Under the pieces are notes generated by a model. The model was not told the origin of the DNA, searched no databases, and worked only from the letters and a program-made list of their open reading frames with translations. Shown one piece after another: positions 38,301-47,285 of a stretch of DNA of 64,000 bases. The stretch lies in assembly GCF_965638725.1 (NCBI RefSeq), contig NC_134970.1, positions 4,035,001 through 4,099,000 of the forward strand, in the 5' to 3' direction. The stretch is from Aptenodytes patagonicus (Eukaryota; Chordata; Aves; Sphenisciformes; Spheniscidae). Numbering within the stretch: the stretch's first letter is position 1; each line of letters opens with the position of its first letter. Made by a program: the position numbers and the translations under genes.

Positions 38301-41300
38301 TCTTGGTTTTCCCGTACACGCTGCCTGGCCCAATCAGGTGCCTGTCTGACCTATTCAAGGGATATTTTAGAGCTTAATTAAGTGGTTTCAAGTGCAGAAG
38401 AGACAGCACTGAAGCAAATCCTTCCAATCCCACGAGCCAGGCTGGAGGAGAGGAAAGCAAAATTCTGGTTTGAAAGTTTGCTCAACTGGGAAAAATCCAA
38501 ACGGCTTATTTACATTCAGTCTGAAATTAATGCACCAAAGCATTTTCAGATTCTATGATATTCAGGGAAAGGAAAAGGAGGGTGGGAGGGGAAGGAGGAG
38601 AAATGCCCAGAGCTCCTGAGCACGCCCAGGACACATCCAGCACAGCTTTGCTTCCCTCCTGGATAGCGTTTGCCCCACTGTCTCTCTGCTCACCTGGGCA
38701 ATGCTTTGGATAAACAGATCAGTTCTGGGACAATGAGGAATCCGGTCAAAAAAATATTGGTTTCTATGAAAAGTTACTTCCTAAATGCAAAAAAGCAAAA
38801 CAAAGCAAAATAACCCGCAAAACCCCAAATCGCTTGCCAGCCTGGGAGTTGTTATTATTTGTTATTTATAGCCATTGGGTGGGCAGACAGAGAGGAATTT
38901 CAGAACGGCCAGACAGGCCAGGACCAGCATCTATCCAGTCCGTCTGCGTCCGGCATTCGACCTCAGCTGAAAGCTCCTCCGGCGACAAAACCCCGACTCC
39001 AGGTTTGGGGCACAGACCCCATGCCAAGGCGTCCCTACAAATCCCATCACCCAAAGGTCCTCGTTGACCCAACCGGCTCCCGCAAAGGAGGCACAAACCA
39101 ACCCTCATGGAAGAATTGCTCCTACCCGAGAGCAAGGACACCGGGGTGGTGGGGATAACCCTCGAGAAGGGGTTTCAGGGAAGATAAGAAATCAAATCAC
39201 CGCAAGAAGCATGCACCTCTCTCGTTGCAGCAACGGTGAGGAACTATTCCTTACGCAGTAAGACTATATTTAACATATATATATATATATATATTAAGGC
39301 AGCATTCAGGACTGCAGCTGCAGGTGCAAGGGAAGAAGCAATCTCTAAGCCTGAACTGGAGACAAGGGACAACGCAGCTTGCCCCAGGACACAAACCAGA
39401 CCCAGCAGGACCAGGTTTCTGCCTCCGGCTGCCAGGCCAGCCCATCTCCCAGCATCAGGCCTGGGCTCTGCCTAAACCAAAGAGCAACGTGTAACATCCC
39501 AAATGCACTGCGGGACCAAGGAGAGGAGAAAAATGATGGGGAAGAACAAAGGGCCAAAGACTCAGCCTGGGGTTGAGTCAACTGTCGTTGACTTTGAGGA
39601 GCACCGTGCCGGCTCGGCGCTCCCCGGTGCAGGCTAACCCCCCCCAGCCTGGCCAGAAGGATGTAAAACCCCCGTGCCATGGGAGCCTGGCACGGAGGAA
39701 GGATGCAGGAGGAGATCCTGCGACATCCCGGGTGTCCTTAAGGACAAGCAATTATCCCTGAAGCCTGGAAAGTGGCTAAGGCGATGCCTATCAGATCCAA
39801 GGAGATTCTGGGAATTACAGAGCAAGGAGCCACACGGCTGTGCTGGGGAAAATTATGGAGAGTCTAATTAAGGACCATGCCAGTACAGTAATTGCGTAAC
39901 CTTACGGGGTCAAACCAGCACAGGTTCTGCCAGGGAAAATTTGTGTCTTTCTAACCTGCTAAGAGTCCTTAAAAAAAGTTAATTGAAGAGCAGATAAATG
40001 TGAGCTGGTGGACATCATTATTAACAAGAATAATAATTTGCACTTATACAGCACCTTTCATCCTGAGATCTACCCAGCGTACAGTTTTAAGCCAGAGCCC
40101 ATCATACATCACCTGATCTCCATGTATTTTACATTAGCACAGCTGCAGTTCTAAGCCTCTGTGAAACGGAACCTTATCACTGCTCGGCCCGGTGGGGAAA
40201 CTGAGGCACGTAAAAGGGATTTGCCCAAAGCAACATCCTATGGCGATGGAGCCCAAAACTTTGCAGTCCTGGTGCTCAACTTCCCGCTGGTGTGCACGCT
40301 CGCTAGGTTGGGGTTCCTTCTAAGCACAGACCCCAAAGCAGCTTCGGAGGAGCTGCAGCGTGGCCTGAACGGGGCCGGGGCGAGATGAAAACAAGCTCTT
40401 CTGCAAAGGTCAGGGCACGGCTTGCGGGGCAGCAGCATGCCTGCTCGCTGAAGGAAGGCGGCGAGGCCGGCCAATGATGAAGCCATTCGGGTGGAGTGAG
40501 TAATTGCTCCTGGAGTCAGCGAGTCGACCCGCTTCCTCGCGACGCGAAGGCACGGCCGCTGCGGGGAACACGCCGCCCCGGCAGCCCAGCCCTGGCACCG
40601 AAAGCAGCCGAACTGGGTGAGCATCGTCCTGCCCTGGACACGGCCACCCACGTCAAGGGAAGGAGGCGGCCCCGGGAGCCTCCTGCGCACCCACGGGGAG
40701 CACCCCAAAAGAGGATGGGACAGGGGTGAAAGCGCTTCCCGAAGCTACTGCCCGCTCCTTGATCCGCCCCGTTCGCAGAGCTGGGGATGCACCGGTGGAA
40801 AGACAGCGGGACGGCACTGGAGCGAGGGGGGACCTTCCCCTCCACGTCAAATATCAAGTTCAACAGGGCTGCCAAAGCCTGCCTGAAGATCAAACGGAGA
40901 TGGGCGAAAGCGTGCATGCATGCGGTTGCAGTGGGCAAGGCCTGATGATTGGGATTTGGGGAAAAAAAAACCCAATTACCCCATCCCTGCTGCTATGCAA
41001 TAGCTCATTTCCACCAGTACAACCCGAGTGCAGCACCCGGGGGGACGCGGGAGGGGGCCGCCGGCACCGGGAAGGACCGACGTGGCTCCATCCCACGCCA
41101 AACCCCGCAGCCCCGGGAGGCTGCCGGTGCCCGTCCCGCAGGAGGCTGCACAGGGCACAGCCCCAGCGAGGCGGAGCTCTGGGAAGGAAAATCAGAAAAA
41201 CTACAGAAAACACCCAGAGGACAGCTTGGGTTTCTGCAACTAATAGACTCGAGCAGGCGCTTTCCAAGGAAATTCAATAAGGAGCTGGAGCGGGACTGGG

Positions 41301-44300
41301 ACGCCGGGGTGGCAAGCGGCACAGCCCCAAAGGGCCTGCTTTGTTTTGCTCAAAACCAGAAACACTTGAAAAAAGCCAGAAATCTGCCTTTTTTGGGGTT
41401 TTTTTGAGTTTTGTTGTTGTTGTTGTTCAAAGAACAGAAAAAAATGAAGCATTTTCATGAGCAGACGAGAAACTTTGAAAGAAAAACTGAAATGAATCTT
41501 TTGGTGCAAAAAGTCTTTATCTGGGGTTAAAAAAAAAAAAAATAATTATTTTAGGGCTTTTCTTTTTTGGCCCCTTTGCACTTACAGGATGTCTGTGTGC
41601 AAATCTGCAAGTAGTTTCATTAAAATCAGTGCTGAGACAAGCAAAGACCCTTTTATTTTGACCTTGCAGGGGGTTGCCTTTGTTTCTGCCCCGCTCCCAG
41701 GGCAGGACAGAGTCCCAGTAACGGGTACCTGAGTGATGGTGGCACCTACTCCTGCCCAGCCTCCCCTGCCCGCAGCCCCACAGTGCTCCGGGCATCCGTG
41801 GGTGCTCAGGACCCCGAGCCGGGTGGCAGCACCCTCGTGCAGGCAGCCAGACCCCAGTATTTCGGGTAAGCAGGGCAGAGCCCCTCGCCGTTCTGAAGGC
41901 TGCGTTGTTGGGGCTGCAGCACACAACAGCTTTCCGCCTCCTGTTACACCTCGGGGCAAACTCTCTTGGAACAGGCAGAAAGAATTAAAGGAAAAAAAAG
42001 TGCGTGTGTGCGAGTGTCCCCGTCCCTGCCCGTCTCCAAACAAAGAGCCGCTGAGCTGCCGGCGCCTGCGGCCAAGCCAGGACACAGACACGGAGGGGGG
42101 ACATGGAAGGGGGACGCGGTGGTGGCCCCACGCAGCAGATGTCCTGCTGGGAAGGGAAAGAAGGGAGGTGGGAGTGAACGGAGTCAAACCCGAGGGAAAG
42201 CTTTTTCTTCTGGAGATGGATTTGCCTCCGTCATCTTTAAATGGGTTTGCTTCCCGTTAGGAAAGCCCCTCTCCCGCTGTCCCTCTCCCCCCTCCTCTCC
42301 CTCCCCGTGAAGGGAAGGAAGGACAAAAATAATCTCATCAGCCAAAGGGCTTTCTGTTTTCTCCTGTTTTCTGTTAATTCCTCCAAAAAATAATTATACC
42401 CCACGTACTCCACACAGGCAGACAATTGCTCTTCTCTCTGAGGCTCCTCTGCAAACTACCTGTGGCTATTTCAAGGGTTTGGTTTGCAACGTGCCCGTCC
42501 CCCCCCGGGGCGGGAGGAGGCTGCGATGGCACCGGGCCCATCTCCAGAGATGCCAAGGAACAAACTCCGGGAAACCGGCTTCGTCTCAGGCTGGGAAATA
42601 GGACCAAGCATGGTAATGCCAACCCGACCCTGCCCATGACGCACTAACTTGGGCCAAACCGCTCTGGCACCTCAGTTGCCCCATTTATTTCACGGGCTCA
42701 GCATTACCAAATTATCTGGTCTAATTTGCGAAGCATCGGAAAGGGAGTCGAGTAAAAATTCCCAGGCTCCGTGGTGCGTGACAGAGCCCCTGGACGCTGC
42801 CCAAGCGATAATGACTCTGCACCGAAACATCACGAGGCCAAACAAGCACGAAAGACAAACCAGACCCTGTCCATTCATTGCTCACCAAAAAAGAAAAAAG
42901 AAAGAAAGAAAGAAGTGATGTGAGCAAGAATTCAAAGCTCAAGACGTGGAACCGAAAAGCTGGTCTCCGAGACAGGACAGCAATATTCTCTCGGCATGAA
43001 ATTTGGCCCCTGCAGCCTGGGCAGGAAGAAATCGAGGGTGTCCTGGAAACCCCCTTGCCCCCCCTGGCTTTGCACGCTGTGAAAGGGGGGCCTAAAGGAG
43101 ATTAATTTGGTCCAGCTCTGCTCAGGTTCGCCCACCCCGGGTCCACACTCCCCTCCGGGAGGGGCTGGGGAAGAGGAGGGTGGGTTAGGGGCTGGTTTGG
43201 GACGGAGATCACACCCCTCCGCCGTGGGCACACCACATCGGGCACTCACGGATGCCCCCGAGCTCCCAGACGTTGCACACCCCGGCCGGGTCCCACCGCT
43301 CCTGCTCAGGACACCGGTACAACCGGGAGGCTGTACCTACACACCGCTCCTGTGCAGCCAGTGGCTGGGAATGTGGAAAAGCTGCAAGGCCATTTTTTCC
43401 GACGCATTTAACCGATTTCTAAACTACTTTTTAAAATAACCCACACTTGATCTTACAGTAGCTAGTGCACAGCGCTCCTCCTAACCCAGGCTGGTGGCAA
43501 GTTCCCGTGTAAAAGCTTTTTTGCACTAGGTCCGTGCATTAACAGTTCACCGTTTCCCACCTGGAGAGGCAGGCAAATGGAAGGAAATCCAGAGAAATAA
43601 GCTCCGCACAGCCCCTGCAGCTGCCTCGGCCCCGGGACGCGGCTGCAGCACAAAGCGGCGTAAGAGTTCAGCCGGGAAGCGGAGCCTGTGGCATCCAGCT
43701 GGAAAAGCAGGGGGAAGAGAACAAGAGGATGTATTCTCTGAAACTTGGGCCCAGCCACGCTCCGGGCCAAAGCCAACAAGGGGAAAGATCCAGCTGTGCA
43801 AAGCTCAGTTTCTGTGCATCACCATGCCCGGTGCTCCCACGGCACAGCTCCTGCCCGCTCAGCCCGCTGCCCGGCAGCCGCTTTCAGAGCACACGGGGAG
43901 CTGGTCCCGGGGTGGATTTGGCCCCTTTTGCGTCTGCCCTGACAGTGTACGCATCGGGGTGTTTCACCTCTTGCCGTCAGCTTCCTGCTCCGGCATTTTT
44001 TCTCTCTCATCGGGACTTCTAATGCAGTTTCTGCACGTGAACCTTGGTGGGGACTGACCACCACGGGACACCGGCAGAGGTCCTTGCGCCCCGGGCAGAG
44101 CCACCACACTGCCTGGACAACTCGAGGGGCTCAGCTTTGCCCCATGGAAAAAGTGAGGATCCCCAAAACTTTTCCATCCGCTTCTCCACGGCCTGATCCT
44201 GCCCCCCTGCATCCCGCCCAAGCACCCCAGGGAGTCGCTGCGGAGTGGGGAAGGGGCCCTGCAACCCCCAGCCCCAGCTCAGACCCCCGGGCTGCAGAAG

Positions 44301-45092
44301 AGCCCCCAGCCCCTTGCACCCGTCCCTCGGGGGTGTTTTTAACCCCTTCAGCCTGCGCTGGCCCCTCGCCCCGGCTGCCCTGGGCGCTTGGCCGAGTTAC
44401 AGAAACTGCCGCAAAGTTTGGGCTGCGAACTCCCCCCCGGACTCGCCTGCACCAGCTGTGCTCACACCGAGCCAGGCACACGCACACACGCTGCGTGTGT
44501 GACACTGTCAGGGGCACAAACACACGCTCGGCTGTACACAGCCGTGTACACGCACGCACACACACACACACTCGAGCCTTCCTGGACACGCACTCAGGCA
44601 CACCCCCGCCCGCCCCAGCCTTGCACACACCCAGCCACGCACACACCCAGCCACGCACACACCCAGCCACGCACACACCCAGCCGAGCACACGCACCCAC
44701 CACCCCCCCCCCAGGCATCCACCCCCCAGCCACGCACACGCTCCACCATACACCCCCCCCCCTCCAGCTGTGCACCCCCAGCCGTGCACACGCTCCACCA
44801 TACGCCCCCCAGCTGTGCGCACACACGCACCCCCTCCAGCCACGCACCCCCCCCCCTCCCAGCCACGCACGCACACTCCACGCACACACCCCCTCCACTC
44901 ACACGCACCGTCTCCAGCAATGCACCCCCCCGCGGGGCACCCCCCAGCCGTGCACCCACCCCCGGCCGTGCACCCACACCCCCACACCCCCCACACCCCC
45001 CCCGGGCAGCCACCCCGCGTACCTGGCGGCGGGACCGGCTCGGCTCGGCGGGGCTCCGGGCGGCTCGGCCGGTGGTTGCTGGCCTGGGACAT
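26053..45092 (-). CDS. MDFI: MyoD family inhibitor, complete spliced gene (four coding exons)
   Basis: MDFI (I-mfa) binds MyoD-family and other bHLH factors, masks their nuclear localisation signals and holds them in the cytoplasm; it also binds TCF/LEF and axin. These roles are known for the family. Joining 45,023-45,092, 33,050-33,244, 26,744-26,998 and 26,053-26,309 gives 777 bp and 258 residues, with every splice phase agreeing (human MDFI is about 246). The start [10 protein letters not shown] parallels the mammalian MYQVSGQRPS. The middle has a basic Ser/Lys-rich stretch ([18 protein letters not shown]) and the end is the Cys-rich I-mfa domain, 26 Cys in the last 84 residues. Introns are about 11.8 kb, 6.1 kb and 434 bp. 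FOXP4 lies upstream on the same strand, as in mammals. The joining was done by eye. Confidence 0.94.
26744..26998 (-). CDS. MDFI: MDFI coding exon 3
   Basis: The acceptor CTCTCCCCCCAG ends at 26,999; the donor is CAAGAAG|GTACC after 26,744. The exon completes a Cys codon and reads [20 protein letters not shown], then a basic segment ([39 protein letters not shown]). TCQPQ at the junction and QKPHRKLQ and IPIEAQED match the mammalian protein layout. The 255-bp exon enters after one codon base and leaves after one. Confidence 0.95.
27465..28222 (+). pseudogene. CR1 reverse transcriptase, N-terminal part, broken
   Basis: Two overlapping frames read [20 protein letters not shown], then [78 protein letters not shown] and [20 protein letters not shown]. 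These are CR1 RT blocks up to the first catalytic Asp segment (LDLCKAFD). A frameshift near 27,665 separates the first frame from the second. The frame stops at 28,222 just after VVVNGSMS, where sequence has been lost. Confidence 0.9.
28223..29057 (+). pseudogene. CR1 reverse transcriptase, C-terminal part, broken
   Basis: After the deletion the coding resumes with [20 protein letters not shown] and [20 protein letters not shown], then shifts frame near 28,425 (one G apparently lost from a G run), and continues from 28,431 as [20 protein letters not shown] to GGVGLNDL before the stop at 29,055-29,057. The second catalytic box of the RT (the x-A-D-D motif) is not present in any frame, so the enzyme cannot work. 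Confidence 0.88.
29096..33049 (-). other. MDFI: MDFI intron 2, remainder
   Basis: The rest of the 6.05-kb intron (26,999-33,049) holds an AT patch with CACTTAATTAAATGG at about 29,600, C runs at 31,158-31,169 and 31,610-31,619, a G run at 31,809-31,822 and an A run at 30,121-30,130. No further exon is recognised. Confidence 0.6.
33050..33244 (-). CDS. MDFI: MDFI coding exon 2
   Basis: The acceptor is TTTCTCTTGCAG ending at 33,245; the donor is GACAT|GTGAGTG after 33,050. The exon completes a Glu codon and reads [20 protein letters not shown], then an acidic-basic stretch ([20 protein letters not shown]), and ends GAPEAVT plus the first base of a Cys codon. EAVTC followed by QPQ from exon 3 matches the mammalian protein. 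The rest of the exon is poorly conserved, as expected for this disordered segment. Confidence 0.92.
34090..34315. repeat. Three-copy tandem repeat, unit 72-77 bp
   Basis: The core TATAACAAGAGGTCCTACA starts at 34,131, 34,208 and (with one change) 34,280, each preceded by an AT-rich segment and followed by a G-rich CAGGCAGGC-like segment. A more diverged copy (ATATAATTACCCTGCACAAC, AAGAGGTCTCACAC) lies at about 35,510-35,545. I do not recognise the unit as a known element. Confidence 0.85.
38215..38560. promoter_or_regulatory. AT-rich block in MDFI intron 1, candidate conserved element
   Basis: Unique AT-rich sequence includes GCAATATTTAGTTTGGGAGC, TAATCTGTTTTATGCAGATA, GCCCAATCAGGTGCCTG and GAGCTTAATTAAGTGG. 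It holds no coding frame or repeat. Its position in the first intron fits an MDFI enhancer, which is inference. Confidence 0.35.
39271..39295. repeat. (AT)n microsatellite
   Basis: About eleven AT units follow TTTAACAT and are followed by TAAGGC. Confidence 0.9.
39690..40010 (+). mobile_element. Possible ancient non-LTR retrotransposon RT relic
   Basis: Broken plus-strand frames give fragments such as [20 protein letters not shown] and NQHRFCQGK. They come in the order seen in CR1/L2-type reverse transcriptases (a W-K-x-A segment, G-K-x-M-E, then a Q-H-x-F-x-x-G-K block). Stops and frameshifts are frequent. Similarity is weak and by eye, so the family is uncertain. Confidence 0.4.
40020..40245 (+). 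mobile_element. Ancient MIR/L2-type SINE-like relic
   Basis: The sequence begins with AATAATTTGCACTTATACAG and CACCTTTCATCCTGAGATCT and ends with GGTGGGGAAACTGAGGCACG, GGGATTTGCCCAAAG. This order and these motifs are typical of old amniote MIR/L2-like elements. It directly follows the RT relic at 39,690-40,010, so both may be one LINE 3' end. Confidence 0.55.
41410..41428. repeat. (TTG)n microsatellite
   Basis: About six TTG units next to T and A runs at 41,392-41,410. Confidence 0.85.
44600..45010. repeat. CA/CCC-rich minisatellite next to MDFI exon 1 donor
   Basis: Four near-perfect 16-bp units (GCACACACCCAGCCAC) lie at 44,633-44,696. About 300 bases of degenerate variants follow (GCACACGCTCCACCATAC, CCAGCTGTGCACCCC and long C runs). 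On the MDFI sense strand this is G/GT-rich with G runs of 9, 6, 5 and 3 within 50 bases, ending about 12 bases from the splice donor. Confidence 0.9.
45023..45092 (-). CDS. MDFI: MDFI coding exon 1 (start codon)
   Basis: ATG is at 45,090-45,092 on the minus strand, and the donor GCCAG|GTACGCG follows 45,023. The exon encodes 23 residues beginning [16 protein letters not shown], plus one base. That base joined to exon 2 gives Glu and an open frame through all four exons. The mammalian start MYQVSGQRPS aligns at six of ten positions. The Kozak context is weak (C at -3, T at +4). An in-frame GTG upstream at 45,132-45,134 is not favoured. Confidence 0.88.
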
Positions 45093-45340
45093 CGGAGAGG
45101 GGCGCGGCGGCTGCGGCGGGGAGAGAGGGCTCACTGCGGGCCGGCGCCGGCCCCGCCGCCCCGGGCGCCGAGCTCACCTGGGGCCCCGCGGGGCGCCGCG
45201 CCTCGGCTCAGCCCCGCGCCCGCCCCCGCCGCGCATCCCCCGGCCCCGCCGCCAGCAGAGCGCCGGCAGCGCTCACCGCCCCGCCGCCTCCCAGCCCCGC
45301 CGCTCCGGCGACCTATAATGAGCCGGCCGGGGGCGCGGGG
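45093..45340 (-). promoter_or_regulatory. MDFI: MDFI CpG-island promoter and 5' UTR
   Basis: This stretch immediately upstream of the ATG is the most CpG-dense in the centre of the window. It contains two further good donors on the minus strand: CCCCAG|GTGAGC after 45,178 and GGCG|GTGAGC at about 45,276. Alternative non-coding first exons are therefore possible. No convincing TATA box is seen; the start site is probably dispersed, near 45,250-45,330. Confidence 0.65.
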
Positions 45341-46450
45341 TTGGGTTTGGGTTTGGTTTTTTTGGGTTGGGTTGTTGTTGTTCCCCCCCCACCCCCCACC
45401 CCCACCCCACCCCACCCCCCCGATTCCTTAAAAAAAAAAATATTAAAAAAAAAAAGGCTGCGAGAACAAACAAACAACCACCCGCGTCCGCCGCGCTCCG
45501 CGGAGCAGGAGGGGGAGGAAAAGTTTCTTTTGGGGGATGGAGCAGAGCCGGGGAGGGGAGAGGCGCAGGGCAGGCAGAGGTTGCTTGGCTCCCAGGGCCA
45601 GCCTCGAAATTGGGATTTCTCAGCTTTGCTGCGCTTTCGGCTCAGTGTTTGGTCGTGTCCCCCCCCCACCCCCCGAAAATTGGGGGGGTGGAGTAGTGGG
45701 GATTAGTGGGTGTGGGAAACTCCCGCCGCCAAGCCTTGCTTGGGACCCTCGGGTGGGTGCTCCAGCCTGTCCGCTCTGCGCCCGGGTGGGGAAGCAAAGA
45801 GGGTGCTTTTGTTCCTGACTCTGCTGGCGTGTCCTGGGGAAAGCCTCTGCCTCCCTCACCCCTCCCTGCCTCAGTTTCCCCAACTGGCAGATGAGGTTTG
45901 GCTCCTTGGGGCGATGCCTGGAGGTGCTGGGATCAAGAGGTGACAGCATTGCTGCCATCATCAGCCCTGAGAGTGGCAGCGTGAAACCGAGATTTCAAGC
46001 AGTAGCAGCACTTCCCAAGTGGGCCAACACGGGGTTCACTGCGTTTGCTCCGGCCCTGTGTCCCTGCAGGGTCCCCACGAGGATTCGTCCTCGTGCAGAG
46101 CGTCATGTAGGACCTGGCGGGACATTTTCAAAGTTGTTTTTTCATAACACTGCTGTGTTTTGCTGCGTTTAAAAAGCCCAGCAGTGCAAAGCGTACAAAA
46201 AGAGCCTGCAATCGCTCCGCGCTCGGCTGGAGCCACGCTGCCGCCGGCGTGAGCTGAACCAGCTGGCAGCACCGGGTACTGCCCCCCCTGCCCTCCCCTG
46301 CAGCGCAGGGCCGGGGGCTGACTACCAGCCAGCACTTCCCTCGGTCACCGCTTCCCGGACACGCCGGGGGTCTGGGTGACAGCTCGATTTTGCAGTCCAG
46401 AGCTACGGCTCCGGGTTCCCAGAGCAGGGCTGAACCCACGGGTTCATGGG
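45341..46450. other. MDFI upstream flank, no gene
   Basis: It holds T/G-rich and C-rich runs (45,355-45,422), A runs (45,430-45,454) and a MIR-like CCTCAGTTTCCCCA at 45,869-45,882. No exon is recognised. Confidence 0.5.
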
Positions 46451-46643
46451 CCTGCCCACCCTGCTATGCCGGGCGCTGCACATCACAGTCCCTGCTTGGC
46501 AGGATGGGAAAATAGGGACCCTGACACGGACGGAGCCCTGAGTGCTCCCTGCCCAGGCAGTGGTGGGTGCATGGGGAGCAGCACAGGTTGCAGCATGGGT
46601 TGCAGCACAGGGTGCAGCGTGAGGTGCAGCGTGGGGTGCAGCG
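46451..46643 (+). repeat. 193-bp direct duplication, copy 1
   Basis: From CCTGCCCACCCTGCTATGCC to GGTGCAGCG the sequence is repeated at 47,093-47,285, 642 bases away. I see two mismatches. The last third is itself a run of about 10-bp units (GGTTGCAGCAT, GGGTTGCAGCAC, AGGGTGCAGCGT, GAGGTGCAGCGT). Confidence 0.95.
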
Positions 46644-47092
46644 AACCCACGGGTCAGCCCTGGGTGACTCCCCACGTCCCGCTTCTTTCCTGCCTGGCGA
46701 TGCCGTAACCCGGCTGCCATCGGGGCTGTCTCCTATGCTGCGGTGCAGCATTTGGTGTGGCGAGGGATAAGAGGAAGGCGCTGAGACGTCACCATCGCGG
46801 CCACATGTAAAGGACATGGGTCAGGAGGGGGAAATGAGGCAGCCTGGGGCACGAAGCGGGTCTGGAGGGACCCGATGTGCTCAGGATCTTTCTGAAAGCT
46901 CCAGCCTGAAGCCAGGGAGATGGAGAGGATCATGCAAGACCTCAAGAATCGGTCTGTTTTAAAGCCAACTTGTCACTACAGTTTTTGCCTTTTAAATCAT
47001 CCTTCCAGGAGGAGCATTCCTGACTGCACCCTACAGCGGCCCTAAAATCCTGCTGCTGGAGCTGTGTCCTCCTGAGAGCCAACCAGCACCAT

Positions 47093-47285
47093 CCTGCCCA
47101 CCCTGCTATGCCGGGCGCTGCACATCACAGTCCCTGCTTGGCAGGATGGGAAAACAGGGACCCTGACACGGACGGAGCCCTGAGTGCTCCCTGCCCAGGC
47201 AGTGGTGGGTGCATGGGGAGCAGCACAGGTTGCAACATGGGTTGCAGCACAGGGTGCAGCGTGAGGTGCAGCGTGGGGTGCAGCG
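47093..47285 (+). repeat. 193-bp direct duplication, copy 2
   Basis: Copy of 46,451-46,643. Differences seen are T to C within GGGAAAATAGGG and G to A within GGTTGCAGCATGG. The near identity shows a recent duplication or ongoing gene conversion. Confidence 0.95.

Larger units (their letters stand above)
33245..45022 (-). other. MDFI: MDFI intron 1
   Basis: The intron is about 11.8 kb. It contains the tandem repeat at 34,090-34,315, an AT-rich block at about 36,830-37,150, a candidate conserved block at 38,215-38,560, an ancient retroelement relic at 39,690-40,240 and the minisatellite at 44,600-45,010. No additional coding exon is needed: exon 1 ends after one codon base and exon 2 supplies the other two. 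Confidence 0.8.

Noticed and set aside
38550-38575. Possible CR1 tail (ATTCTATGATATTC)
   Set aside because: Only about a dozen bases match and no other CR1 sequence adjoins.
41733-41798. ATG plus phase-1 donor on the minus strand ([10 protein letters not shown]...), considered as MDFI exon 1
   Set aside because: It has the right phase but no similarity to the MDFI N-terminus. The exon at 45,023-45,092 matches the family and is clearly better.
44084-45706. 540-codon plus-strand open frame, Pro/His/Thr-rich
   Set aside because: It is the CA/CCC minisatellite and CpG island read in translation, and it lies antisense over MDFI exon 1. GC-rich repeats lacking stops explain its length.
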